A model generated the notes under the pieces. It saw only the letters and a program-made list of their open reading frames with translations. It was not told the DNA's origin and searched no databases. Position numbers and translations under genes: made by a program. This document shows, piece after piece, positions 37,057 to 46,267 of a stretch of 64,000 bases of DNA. The stretch spans positions 5,580,001 through 5,644,000 of the forward strand of contig NZ_CP082164.1 of NCBI RefSeq assembly GCF_023101685.1. The letters run 5' to 3'. This DNA is from Bradyrhizobium sp. 186. GTDB lineage: Bacteria; Pseudomonadota; Alphaproteobacteria; Rhizobiales; Xanthobacteraceae. Numbering within the stretch: the first letter of the stretch is position 1; each line of letters begins with the position of its first letter.

Positions 37057-38403
37057 CTAGTTCTCCGGCTGGTAGCCGTCCGTCAGCGTCTTCAGGAACG
37101 CGATGATGTCGGCTTCGTCCTGCTCCGTCATCGCCGGCTTGTCGCCGAGGTGACGATCGAAAGGCGGATCGCTGACGTCGATATTGGCGTGATATTTCGC
37201 CGGCAAGTCATCGTATTTCTGCACCGTGCCGTCCGCGGCGCGCGCTAAAACCTTTTCCGGGTCGGTGTCGCGGAAATTGTAGAAATCGAGCACCTGCTCG
37301 AGACTGCGGAAGACGCCGTTGTGGAAGAACGCGCGGCGCATTGCAGTGTTGCGCAGCGTCGGCGTCAGGAACATGCCGCAATATTGCGTCTGCTCGGGAA
37401 TGTCGGTGCGGTGCGGACCGCAGACACCGAGATCGAAATGATCAGGATCGCGATTGCCGGCGAGCGCGGTATTGCGCGGCGCACCGAGCGCCTCGTATTG
37501 ATGATCGGTGAACAACGGCGGCAGCCCGTCACGGGTCGGCGCCGACGTGTGGCAGCCGGCGCAATTGGCCTTGTCGGGATCGTTGAACAATTGCAGGCCG
37601 CGCAGCTCGCTCTCGCTGAGCCACGCCTTGCCCTCGAGCCAGTAATCGTACTTGCTGGTGTAGGGATGGAAGCTTGGCTCTTCCACCTGATAGCGCGCGA
37701 CGGCGAACATTGCCTCCGCGATCAGCAGCCGCTGGTTGTCGAGGACGCGGCCGCCGAACAGCTCGACGAAGCGCTGGACGTAAGGCGCGCGGCGCAGCTT
37801 GTCCGCGACGATCTCGGCGCTGCCGCCGTCCATCTCGTTGGGGTCGAGCAGCGGGAACAGCGCCTGGTCCTGCAGCGTATCGGCGCGGCCGTCCCAGAAC
37901 AGGCCTCCCTGCGGCACGATGTTCGCAGCGGACGCCGCGGTGCCGCCCGCGGTTTTTGTGGTACGTGCGGTCTGCTGGCCGAGCGCGGCCATCTGCGCGA
38001 GGTCGATGATGTTGTCGTCGTCGCCCTTGTCGGGGCCGATGCTGAAATTCGGGTGGCGATCGAGATAGGTCAGCGACGGCACCGCGCGTGCGCCTTGCCG
38101 CGACAGGGTCGCGCCACCGAGCATGACCGGTCCGTCGTTGGGCGGGCCGTAGGCGTGATCCGGACTGTGGCAGGACGCGCAGGACAGCGCGCCGGACGAA
38201 GACAGTGAGACGTCATAGAAGATCTCCTTGCCGAGCTGCGCCATCGCGGACAACGGAGCGACTGGCGGACGCATGAGACGAACCGGGTTCGGGTTCGCAC
38301 CCGCCGGGTTCACTTGCGCAAATCCTTTCGTCTCGACGGCAAAGACGGCGCCGGCCAGACAAAGCAGGCCGGCGCCGAGAAGCCACTTGGTGCGGCTGTT
38401 CAT
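37057..38403 (-). CDS. Di-haem cytochrome c peroxidase (CcpA/MauG family)
   Basis: 448 residues. Signal peptide MNSRTKWLLGAGLLCLAGAV; two CXXCH haem sites (SCASCHSPDH near 82 and NCAGCHTSAP near 285). The family core is visible (AQLGKEIFYDVSLSSSGALS; GLFWDGRADTLQDQALFPLL; TPTLRNTAMRRAFFHNGVFR; EQDEADIIAFLKTLTDGY). Periplasmic enzyme that reduces hydrogen peroxide or modifies a substrate radically. Starts 17 bp after the phospholipase-C-like gene stop and is probably its partner. Confidence 0.9.
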   Translation of the reverse strand: MNSRTKWLLGAGLLCLAGAVFAVETKGFAQVNPAGANPNPVRLMRPPVAPLSAMAQLGKEIFYDVSLSSSGALSCASCHSPDHAYGPPNDGPVMLGGATLSRQGARAVPSLTYLDRHPNFSIGPDKGDDDNIIDLAQMAALGQQTARTTKTAGGTAASAANIVPQGGLFWDGRADTLQDQALFPLLDPNEMDGGSAEIVADKLRRAPYVQRFVELFGGRVLDNQRLLIAEAMFAVARYQVEEPSFHPYTSKYDYWLEGKAWLSESELRGLQLFNDPDKANCAGCHTSAPTRDGLPPLFTDHQYEALGAPRNTALAGNRDPDHFDLGVCGPHRTDIPEQTQYCGMFLTPTLRNTAMRRAFFHNGVFRSLEQVLDFYNFRDTDPEKVLARAADGTVQKYDDLPAKYHANIDVSDPPFDRHLGDKPAMTEQDEADIIAFLKTLTDGYQPEN

Positions 38404-38420
38404 ATGACCAGACGTCCTAG

Positions 38421-40133
38421 CTAGTGATGGTGATGCTCGTCCGGCGGGCTGACGATGACCGTGCCGGCGGTGGGATCGAGGAACAGCGCGTCCATCCGGA
38501 AGTCGTGGCTATGGTCCTGATCGAAGTCGAACAGGTCCATGATCGATCCGGCGCTGGCGTCGAACGAGCCGCCGCCGAGACGCTGGCCGCGCAGCCAGTT
38601 ATCCTCGATGAACCGCACCACGGATGCCTGCGAGATGTAGGTGTGGCTGACGAAGTTCGTCTTGGCGTAGGGCGAGACCACGATGAAGGGAACGCGCGTG
38701 CCCGGACCGCAGCGGCCATTCACCGGCTTGCCGCTGAGGCCCTTCGGCGCCGGCTGCTTCTGTGGACCGAGGCCGCACAGGCCGGGACCGTTGACCTGAT
38801 CAGCGGTCGGATCATAGGAGGCGCTCTTCGGCGCAACGTACTGATGATCGTACCAGCCGTCGGAGTCGTCATAGCTGATGATGACGGCGGTCTCGCGCCA
38901 CTCCGGCTGCTTCTGGAGGAAGTTGATCAGCTCGACGTTGCCGACCTGCTCGTCGAGCGGATCGGAGTTGCCGGCATGACCGTCCTGGAACGCAGGCATC
39001 TTGATATAGGAGACGGCCGGGAAATTGCCGGCCTTCACCGCGGCGTAGAAGTCCTCGAGATCGTAGCCGTGATTGGCGGGATCGAGCTTGCCGTCCATCG
39101 CGTAGGTATGGCCGACCGCGTGGACCGAACTCGGCCGCGCATGGGTCGGGTTGGCGGTCGACTTGTAGTACTGGAACCAGGCGTGGTGCGGGATGTAGTC
39201 CACGATGGTGCCGTTGACGTTGCTGGAGAACGTGCTGCGGGCGCAGCCGGTGGTGCCGTTGGCGTTCTTGAGCGTCGGGTCGAAGCCGCCCATGAAGCTG
39301 CCCCAGCTGATGTGCTCGGCGTTGAGCAGGTCGCCGATGTTCTTGCCGTCCATCAGGATCGTGCTCGTCTTGCTCGAGCACGAATCGTTGCCCGGATCGG
39401 TGTCGCCGATCAGCGTCAGGCCGCCCTGGCCGTCGGCCACCGACGCCGACGTGCCGACGATGTTTTGCACGCCGTTGGTCTGCCCGGAGATCATTTCGAG
39501 CATGCCGGGCGTCGACGGACCAAACGTATCAGTCCAGTGATTGTCGCTCATGGCGAAGTGCTGGGCGTAGTTCCAGAAGGCGGTGACGGTGTTGCCGTCG
39601 AAATAGCCCATCACCTGCCCGTTGGTGCCGAACGCGCCGGCGCCACCAGCGGTGCCGCGGCCGGTGAATTTCGGGAACAGGTCTTCCTTGCCGTTGTCGA
39701 CGGCCTGCTGCTCGGGCGTGTAGGCGTGGTTCTGCGAACGCGTATTGGCTTGGGTGCGGTCGAGACGGAACGGATCCGTCGCACCGGTGCCGTTGGCCGG
39801 ACCGCCGTTCGGATTGTTGACGAGCAGGTTGGCGTTGGCGAGGTTGTTCACCTTCGGCGTACGCGGTTTCGGCACGAACGGAATCGAGCCCGATGGATTG
39901 GCCGCGTTCGGATAGGTCGCAAAGTAATGATCGAACGAGCGGTTCTCGTTGAAGATGATCACGAGATGCTTGATCGGCGTCTCGGTGTGGATGTCATGCG
40001 GATGACGGTGATGGTCGAGATCGTGATCGTGATCACGGTCCCGGCCGAAATCGTCCGCGAGCACCGGAATGCTGCACGCAAGTGCCGTCGCGGCCGCGAA
40101 AAACGCGACCGTCGCAAGAAGTTTTGATTTCAT
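38421..40133 (-). CDS. Phospholipase C / acid phosphatase-like phosphoesterase
   Basis: 570 residues, exported (signal MKSKLLATVAFFAAATALAC to VLA). The phosphoesterase family is clear: HLVIIFNENRSFDHYFATYP with the metal Glu-Asn, then FWNYAQHFAMSDNHWTDTFG, TAVIISYDDSDGWYDHQYVA with two metal aspartates, and GTRVPFIVVSPYAKTNFVSH. Odd features: a His/Asp-rich segment just after the signal (RDHDHDLDHHRHPHD) and a natural DEHHHH C-terminus, both likely metal-binding. Substrates in the family are phospholipids and phosphomonoesters. Co-directional with and just upstream of a di-haem peroxidase gene. Confidence 0.87.
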   Translation of the reverse strand: MKSKLLATVAFFAAATALACSIPVLADDFGRDRDHDHDLDHHRHPHDIHTETPIKHLVIIFNENRSFDHYFATYPNAANPSGSIPFVPKPRTPKVNNLANANLLVNNPNGGPANGTGATDPFRLDRTQANTRSQNHAYTPEQQAVDNGKEDLFPKFTGRGTAGGAGAFGTNGQVMGYFDGNTVTAFWNYAQHFAMSDNHWTDTFGPSTPGMLEMISGQTNGVQNIVGTSASVADGQGGLTLIGDTDPGNDSCSSKTSTILMDGKNIGDLLNAEHISWGSFMGGFDPTLKNANGTTGCARSTFSSNVNGTIVDYIPHHAWFQYYKSTANPTHARPSSVHAVGHTYAMDGKLDPANHGYDLEDFYAAVKAGNFPAVSYIKMPAFQDGHAGNSDPLDEQVGNVELINFLQKQPEWRETAVIISYDDSDGWYDHQYVAPKSASYDPTADQVNGPGLCGLGPQKQPAPKGLSGKPVNGRCGPGTRVPFIVVSPYAKTNFVSHTYISQASVVRFIEDNWLRGQRLGGGSFDASAGSIMDLFDFDQDHSHDFRMDALFLDPTAGTVIVSPPDEHHHH

Positions 40134-40315
40134 CTTTTTTGCCCCAAAGGAATGACGCCGACGTCGGGGACCTTAGCGATCACGGGTGACAAAGCCGTGT
40201 CAGTTTGACGCACGAGACACTTTGCGCGGTGGTTCAGACAAAGTTTTTCACAACGCGCGACCGCGGATCCCGTCACCACATCACGGAATGGCAGGCACAG
40301 AGCTGGGAAAGGTTG

Positions 40316-40831
40316 TCAAAGCGTCTTGGTGAAATGGTAGCGACGAATGCCGCCGCCTACGGTCTTATTGCTGGTGGCATCGGCAATCTCTTCGCGTACG
40401 CTTTGGTATCCCGCGTTTCGATACAGTGCCAGCGCGTCGTTCTGAAGCTCCGACGTACTCAGCTGCAGTCGCAGCCGATTGCGCCGGCGGCACTCATTCT
40501 CCGCGAACGCCAGCATGTTCCGCGCAATTCCCCGGCGGCGCAAGCCGGGAGCGACATACATACGCCGCAACTCCATCGCGTGCTCGCCCGAGGCCTCCAG
40601 ACCGAACATGCCGGCGATCTCGTCGCCATCGACAGCGACCCAGAAACCGCCGTTCCGGCTCGAATAATAATCGGCAAGCTGATCGATCTCCTCGGCGAGG
40701 GAGCGGGCAATGTAGCTTTCAAATTCCTCCGCCATGTGCGCGGGCGCCAACAGACGATTCACCCGGATGAACAGCTCGCGCACGGCGGCTGCATCGGGCG
40801 GCGAGAAGGCGCGGATTTCAATCTCTCTCAC
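40316..40831 (-). CDS. GNAT family N-acetyltransferase
   Basis: 171 residues. REIEIRAFSPPDAAAVRELF opens the fold; MELRRMYVAPGLRRRGIARN is the acetyl-CoA pyrophosphate loop (R-x-x-G-x-A) and ALALYRNAGYQSV the C-terminal signature. Acts on an unknown amine. Its start is 13 bp after the solute receptor gene stop, so they could be co-transcribed. Confidence 0.85.
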   Translation of the reverse strand: MREIEIRAFSPPDAAAVRELFIRVNRLLAPAHMAEEFESYIARSLAEEIDQLADYYSSRNGGFWVAVDGDEIAGMFGLEASGEHAMELRRMYVAPGLRRRGIARNMLAFAENECRRRNRLRLQLSTSELQNDALALYRNAGYQSVREEIADATSNKTVGGGIRRYHFTKTL

Positions 40832-40844
40832 GGAGTCGCCTGCC

Positions 40845-41651
40845 CTACTCCGTCCGGATCGGCGTGTCCTTCAGGCCATTATTGTCATAGGCCTTGCGCA
40901 GCGTGCCGTTCGTCACCGCCTCGTTCATGAACCTGGTGACGAAGGTCAACGCCTGGGGATGACCCAGCGGCACGGCGACTGCCGTGACGGTCTTCTTGAA
41001 GGTCTCGTCCAGCACCCGCGTGCCCGGAATCTTCTGCGCCATCTTGTTGAGCTGGTCGCGCGACAGTGCGAAGGCGTCGATCTCGCCGCTCTTCAGGAGG
41101 CCGAAGATCTCGTCATAGGTCTGATAGCCCGTGACTTTCGCATTCTTCAGATGCGCGATCGCGCCGCGCATGGTGGTCGTGGCGTTGACGGCCGCGACCT
41201 TGATGCCGGGCTGGTCGAGCGTCGCGAAATTGGTGACGGCGGAGCCGGGCTTGACGATGTAGGTGGCGTCCGCGACCTCGTAGATCGGGCCGAACATCAT
41301 CTTGGCCTCGCGCTCGGGATCCTTGGGCAGCCAGGTGACGTCCCAAGCACCTTTTTCAAGAGTGCCTTTCGACGCCGCGTCGGTGATCTGCCCGGAATTC
41401 TGGTGCACGACATATTCAACGGGGACGCCGAGCTGGGCGGCCATCTCCCTGCCGAGGTCGACCGGCACGCCGGCATAACCGGCTTCCGTCTTGGTCGACC
41501 AGAACGCGCCGCCCGCCGGGCTGATCGCGATCGCGACCCGCAGCTTGCCGGTCGGCGCGATGTCGTCCTTCAGGCCATCGGCTAGCGCGGGCATGGCAAC
41601 CGCCGCTGCGAGAACGAGGCCGACAAGGGCCGATCGGAGTGGCGTTGGCAT
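40845..41651 (-). CDS. Orphan ABC solute-binding protein, family 3
   Basis: 268 residues. Signal peptide PLRSALVGLVLAAAVAMPAL, cleavage after ALA. Core: APTGKLRVAIAISPAGGAFW, GVPVDLGREMAAQLGVPVEY, KGTLEKGAWDVTWLPKDPER and VAAVNATTTMRGAIAHLKNA. No permease or ATPase lies beside it, so it may serve a transporter elsewhere or act as a sensor subunit. Ligand unknown. Confidence 0.82.
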   Translation of the reverse strand: MPTPLRSALVGLVLAAAVAMPALADGLKDDIAPTGKLRVAIAISPAGGAFWSTKTEAGYAGVPVDLGREMAAQLGVPVEYVVHQNSGQITDAASKGTLEKGAWDVTWLPKDPEREAKMMFGPIYEVADATYIVKPGSAVTNFATLDQPGIKVAAVNATTTMRGAIAHLKNAKVTGYQTYDEIFGLLKSGEIDAFALSRDQLNKMAQKIPGTRVLDETFKKTVTAVAVPLGHPQALTFVTRFMNEAVTNGTLRKAYDNNGLKDTPIRTE

Positions 41652-41902
41652 GTCATTCTCTCCTCACCGTTTCTTCTTTTCTCATCTGCTTCATTCCGCC
41701 AGCCTCGCGCCCGTCGCGCGGCCTTTGACACAATTCTGATCGATCATGCGCTCGGTGAAAAGCGATTTGTCATGACAAACTTGTCAAAGGCCACGCCGCC
41801 GTTTGCAGTGCAAGGCCTGTGACTGCCATGGCTATGGTGTTCCACGGCGGGTCATTTGTTGCTAGCCTGCCGCTCCGACAGACAGCTATCGGGGGCCATC
41901 GA

Positions 41903-43096
41903 ATGACCTGCGCGAATCTCGCTCGTCCCGCACATCGCAATGGAGAGTGGAGACATATCGGGCGGGCACTGGCCGCCGTAGCGGCCGTGGCCGTACTCGC
42001 CGGCTGCGAGGACAAGAACACGTTCGTGGCGCCGCCGCCGCCCAAGGTGGACGTCGCCACGCCGGTGCAGCGCGCGGTGACGCGCTATGTCGAGGCCACC
42101 GGCAACACGGCGCCGATCAAGAGCGTCGATCTCGTGGCGCGCGTGCAAGGCTTCCTGCAATCGATCGACTACACGGACGGCACTTTCGTCAAGCAGGGCA
42201 CCCAGGTTTTCACGATCGAGCCCGAGACCTACAAGCTCAAGCTCGAGCAGGCGCAGGCCGCCGAGGTCGGCGCGCAGGCCACGCTCAAGCAGGCCGAAGC
42301 CGACTTCAAGCGGCAGGTCGACCTCGTGCAGCGCCAGGCGGTTTCGCAGGCCACCCTCGACACCTCGACGTCGACCCGCGACAACGCCCAGGCCAATCTT
42401 CAGCAGGCCCAGGCCAGCACCAGGCTTGCCGAGATCAATTACGGCTACACCAAGGTGAGCGCGCCGTTCGACGGCATCGTCAGCGCGCACATGGTCTCGA
42501 TCGGCGAGCTGGTCGGCGTCGCCTCCCCGACCCAGCTCGCATCCATCGTTGCGATGGACCCGATCTTTGTGAACTTCACCGTCAACGAGCAGGACGTGCT
42601 GCGCATTCGCGCCGAGGCGGCTCGGCGGGGCCTTACGCCTACCGACCTCAAACACTTCCCGCTCCAAGTCGGCCTGCAGACCGAGTCTGGCTATCCGCAT
42701 GAAGGCCACCTCGATTACGTCGCGCCCACCATCAACCAGTCGACCGGAACGCTCGCTGTGCGCGGTCTGGTGCCAAATGACAAGCGGGTGCTGCTGCCCG
42801 GCTATTTCGTCCGCGTCCGCGTTCCCTTCGACCAGGAGAAGGCGGCGCTGCTCGTTCCCGACACCGCGCTCGGCAGCGACCAGGGCGGCCGCTATCTGCT
42901 GGTGGTCGGCGGCGACAACACGGTCGAACAGCGCAAGGTGCAGATCGGCCCCGTCGACAACGGCCTGCGCGTGATCGAGAACGGCCTGAAGCCGGACGAC
43001 CGCGTCGTGATCGCGGGACTGCTGCGGGTGATCCCGGGCCAGAAGATCGACCCTCAACTGACGAAGATCGAGCAGCCGCAGGCGTCTGCCAAGTAG
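41903..43096 (+). CDS. RND efflux periplasmic adaptor lipoprotein (MexE/AcrA family)
   Basis: 397 residues. Lipobox VAVLAGC (acylated Cys) after a hydrophobic segment. Then barrel-sandwich hybrid (RVQGFLQSIDYTDGTFVKQG), alpha-hairpin with heptads (QAQAAEVGAQATLKQAEADF to QANLQQAQASTRLAEINYGY), and beta-barrel (VRGLVPNDKRVLLPGYFVRV). The start at 41903 places the lipobox at a normal distance; an ATG at 41819 would give a long N-terminal extension. Coupled to the RND pump 12 bp downstream. No outer membrane partner is encoded next to it, so a shared TolC-type protein is likely. Confidence 0.9.
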   Translation: MTCANLARPAHRNGEWRHIGRALAAVAAVAVLAGCEDKNTFVAPPPPKVDVATPVQRAVTRYVEATGNTAPIKSVDLVARVQGFLQSIDYTDGTFVKQGTQVFTIEPETYKLKLEQAQAAEVGAQATLKQAEADFKRQVDLVQRQAVSQATLDTSTSTRDNAQANLQQAQASTRLAEINYGYTKVSAPFDGIVSAHMVSIGELVGVASPTQLASIVAMDPIFVNFTVNEQDVLRIRAEAARRGLTPTDLKHFPLQVGLQTESGYPHEGHLDYVAPTINQSTGTLAVRGLVPNDKRVLLPGYFVRVRVPFDQEKAALLVPDTALGSDQGGRYLLVVGGDNTVEQRKVQIGPVDNGLRVIENGLKPDDRVVIAGLLRVIPGQKIDPQLTKIEQPQASAK

Positions 43097-43108
43097 GAGC
43101 CGCCGGCC

Positions 43109-46100
43109 ATGATCTCAAAATTCTTCATCGAGCGGCCGGTCCTCTCGAACGTCATCGCGCTTTTGATGATCCTGATCGGCGGGGTAGCGCTGTTCAATCT
43201 CGCGATCGCGCAATACCCGGACGTGGTGCCGCCGACGGTACAGGTCACCACGCGCTATCCCGGCGCCAGCGCCAAGACCGTGATCGACACCGTGGCGCTG
43301 CCGATCGAGCAGCAGGTCAACGGCGTCGAGGACATGCTCTACATGCAGTCCTACAGCGGCTCAGACGGCACCTACACGCTGACCGTGACCTTCAAGATCG
43401 GCACCGACCTCAACTTCGCGCAGGTACTGGTGCAGAACCGCGTCTCCAGCGCGTTGTCGCAACTGCCGGCTTCTGTGCAGAACCAGGGCGTCACCGTGCA
43501 GAAGCGATCGACCTCGATCCTGCTGTTCGTGGCGCTGACCTCGCCGGACTCCAGGTTCGACAGCCTGTACTTAAGCAACTACGCCACCATCAACCTCCGC
43601 GACGAGCTGTCCCGCCTGCCCGGCGTCGGCAACGTTACGGTGTTCGGCGCCGGACAATATTCGATGCGGGTGTGGCTCGATCCGAACAAGCTCCAGGCCC
43701 GCGGACTGGTGCCGCAGGACGTCATCCAGGCGATCCAACAGCAGAGCCAGCAGGTCTCGGCCGGCCAGGTTGGCGCACCACCGACGCCGCCGGGACAGGC
43801 ATTCCAGTACACGCTCAACGTCAACGGAAGGCTGGACGATACCAGCCAGTTCGAGACCATCATCGTCAAGACCGGCACCAGCGGCGACGTCACGCGCGTG
43901 CGCGACGTCGGCTGGGTCGAATTGGGCGCGCAAACCTACAGCCAGATCTTCTCACTCAACAAGCAGCCCGCCACGGGCATCGGCGTATTCCAGTCGCCCG
44001 GTGCCAACGCGCTCCAGGTCGAGCAGGCCGTCGAGAAGAAAATGGCGGAGCTCGCCAAGCGATTCCCGGAAGGCATCAAATACGACACGCCGTTCGACAC
44101 CACGAAGTTCGTGCAGGCCTCGGTGCACGAGGTCTACATGACCCTGATCGAAGCCGGCCTGCTCGTGCTGGTCGTGATCCTGGTGTTCCTCCAGGACTGG
44201 CGCGCGATGCTGGTGCCGGCGACGACCGTGCCGGTGACCATCATCGGTGCCTTCGCCGCGATGGCGGCGCTCGGCTTCACCATCAACATGTCGACGCTGT
44301 TTGCGATTGTGCTCGCGATCGGCATCGTCGTCGACGACGCCATCGTCGTGGTCGAAGGCGCGTCGCACAATATCGAGCAGGGCATGAACGGCCACGACGC
44401 CGCAATCAAGGCAATGGACCAGCTGTTCGCGCCGATCGTCGGCATCACGCTGGTGCTGATCTCGGTGTTCTTGCCGGCGTCGTTCCTCGCGGGTCTCACG
44501 GGCCGCATCTATTCGCAATTCGCGCTGGTGATCGCGGCGACCGCGCTGCTCAGCGCCATCAACGCGGCGACGCTGAAGCCGACGCAATGCGCGCTCTGGC
44601 TGCGGCCGACGGTGCCGCCGGAGCAGCGCAATTTCTTCTACCGCGGTTTCAACGCGGTCTATAACCGCGTCGAGCGCGGCTACATCCGGCTGATCGGCTT
44701 CCTGGTCGGGCATGCCACGGTATCGGTCGCGGTTGCGCTGGTCCTGATCGGGATCGGCGGGTACGGCCTGTCGCGGGTACCGACCGGATTCCTGCCGATC
44801 GAGGACCAGGGCTATCTGATCGCCGCCGTGCAGCTGCCCGACGGCGCCTCGCTCGAGCGAACCCAGAAGGTGCTTGATCGGGCGAGCGAGCTCATCAAGG
44901 AGACGCCGGGCGTCCAGCAGGTCATCACCATCGCCGGCATCTCCGCACTCGACAGCAGCGCGAGCCTTGCCAATGCCGGCGTCGCTTACATCATCCTGAA
45001 GGATTGGGATGCGCGCGGCAAAGGCGAGGATTTGCGCTCGCTGGTGTATGGCTTGAACGACAAGGTCGCGACCATCATGGAGGCGCGCACGCTGGTGCTG
45101 CCGCCGCCACCGATCCAGGGCATCGGCAACGCGGCCGGCTTCTCGATGCAGGTCGAGCTGCGTGACGGCAACAGCGATTTCGCAAAACTCCAGGCCATCA
45201 CCGGCGCGATGGTCAGCAACGCCCAGAGCCAGAGCGCGCTGCAGCGCGTCTCGTCCTCGTTCCGTTCTTCTGTGCCGCAGTTCAACGTCGAGATCGACCG
45301 CATCAAGATCCAGACCCTGCACGTGACGACGGATCAGGTGTTCGCGGCGCTATCGACCTATCTCGGCTCGTCCTACGTCAACCAGTTCAACAAGTTCGGC
45401 CGCGTGTTCCAGGTCTATACCCAGGCCGATCCGTCGTTCCGCGTCACCGAACGCGACATAGCCAACATGATGGTGCGCAACCAGAACGGCGACATGATCC
45501 CGATCGGCACCGTCGCCACGATCACGCCGGTCACCGGCCCGTCGCTGATCAGCCTCTACAATCTCTATCCATCCTCGACCATCGTCGGCCTGCCGGCGCA
45601 GAGCTATTCGTCCGGCCAGTCGCTGCAACTGATGGAAGAGATCGCCGACAAGACGCTGCCGCCGGGCACCGGCTTTGAATGGACCGCGATGTCCTACCAG
45701 GAGAAGGCCATCTCCAACCAGATCTACTGGGTGTTCGGGCTCGCCATGCTGCTGGTCTATCTCGTCCTCGCCGGCCAGTACGAAAGCTGGTACGCGCCGA
45801 TCTCGGTGATCCTCGCGGTGCCGCTGTCGCTGATCGGGCCGATGCTGATCCTCAACGCCTTGAAGATCGATAACAACCTCTATTGCCAGATCGGCCTGAT
45901 CCTCTTGATCGCGCTGTCGGCAAAGAACGCCATCCTGATCGTGGAGGTCGGGCTCGAGCTGCACGGCCGCGACGGCAAGCCGGTGCTGGAATCCGCGATC
46001 CAGGCGGCGCGTGCGCGCTTCCGCCCGATCCTGATGACCTCGTTCGCCTTCATCCTCGGCGTGGTGCCGCTGGTGATCGCGACCGGCGCCGGTGCCAGCG

Positions 46101-46267
46101 CGCGCAAGTCGATCGGCATCACGGTATTCTCGGGCATGCTGGCCTCGACCTGCCTCGCCGTGCTGTTCGTGCCGGCCTTCTTCGTGGTGGTGCAGCGCTT
46201 CGAGAACTGGCGTTCGTCGAAGAAGGCGGCGCCGACGGCGCAGCCGGCCGCCGAGGTGAAGTCCTAG
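43109..46267 (+). CDS. RND multidrug efflux transporter (HAE1, MexF/AcrB-like)
   Basis: 1052 residues, the normal length. N-terminus MISKFFIERPVLSNVIALLM; two porter domains and twelve membrane helices; proton-relay aspartates in AIGIVVDDAIVVVEGASHNI; and the duplicated half in LYCQIGLILLIALSAKNAIL. Inner membrane drug:proton antiporter that exports hydrophobic compounds through the tripartite complex with the adaptor encoded just upstream. Its TAG stop (46265-46267) shares the palindrome CTAG with the stop of the convergent antiporter. Confidence 0.93.
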   Translation: MISKFFIERPVLSNVIALLMILIGGVALFNLAIAQYPDVVPPTVQVTTRYPGASAKTVIDTVALPIEQQVNGVEDMLYMQSYSGSDGTYTLTVTFKIGTDLNFAQVLVQNRVSSALSQLPASVQNQGVTVQKRSTSILLFVALTSPDSRFDSLYLSNYATINLRDELSRLPGVGNVTVFGAGQYSMRVWLDPNKLQARGLVPQDVIQAIQQQSQQVSAGQVGAPPTPPGQAFQYTLNVNGRLDDTSQFETIIVKTGTSGDVTRVRDVGWVELGAQTYSQIFSLNKQPATGIGVFQSPGANALQVEQAVEKKMAELAKRFPEGIKYDTPFDTTKFVQASVHEVYMTLIEAGLLVLVVILVFLQDWRAMLVPATTVPVTIIGAFAAMAALGFTINMSTLFAIVLAIGIVVDDAIVVVEGASHNIEQGMNGHDAAIKAMDQLFAPIVGITLVLISVFLPASFLAGLTGRIYSQFALVIAATALLSAINAATLKPTQCALWLRPTVPPEQRNFFYRGFNAVYNRVERGYIRLIGFLVGHATVSVAVALVLIGIGGYGLSRVPTGFLPIEDQGYLIAAVQLPDGASLERTQKVLDRASELIKETPGVQQVITIAGISALDSSASLANAGVAYIILKDWDARGKGEDLRSLVYGLNDKVATIMEARTLVLPPPPIQGIGNAAGFSMQVELRDGNSDFAKLQAITGAMVSNAQSQSALQRVSSSFRSSVPQFNVEIDRIKIQTLHVTTDQVFAALSTYLGSSYVNQFNKFGRVFQVYTQADPSFRVTERDIANMMVRNQNGDMIPIGTVATITPVTGPSLISLYNLYPSSTIVGLPAQSYSSGQSLQLMEEIADKTLPPGTGFEWTAMSYQEKAISNQIYWVFGLAMLLVYLVLAGQYESWYAPISVILAVPLSLIGPMLILNALKIDNNLYCQIGLILLIALSAKNAILIVEVGLELHGRDGKPVLESAIQAARARFRPILMTSFAFILGVVPLVIATGAGASARKSIGITVFSGMLASTCLAVLFVPAFFVVVQRFENWRSSKKAAPTAQPAAEVKS

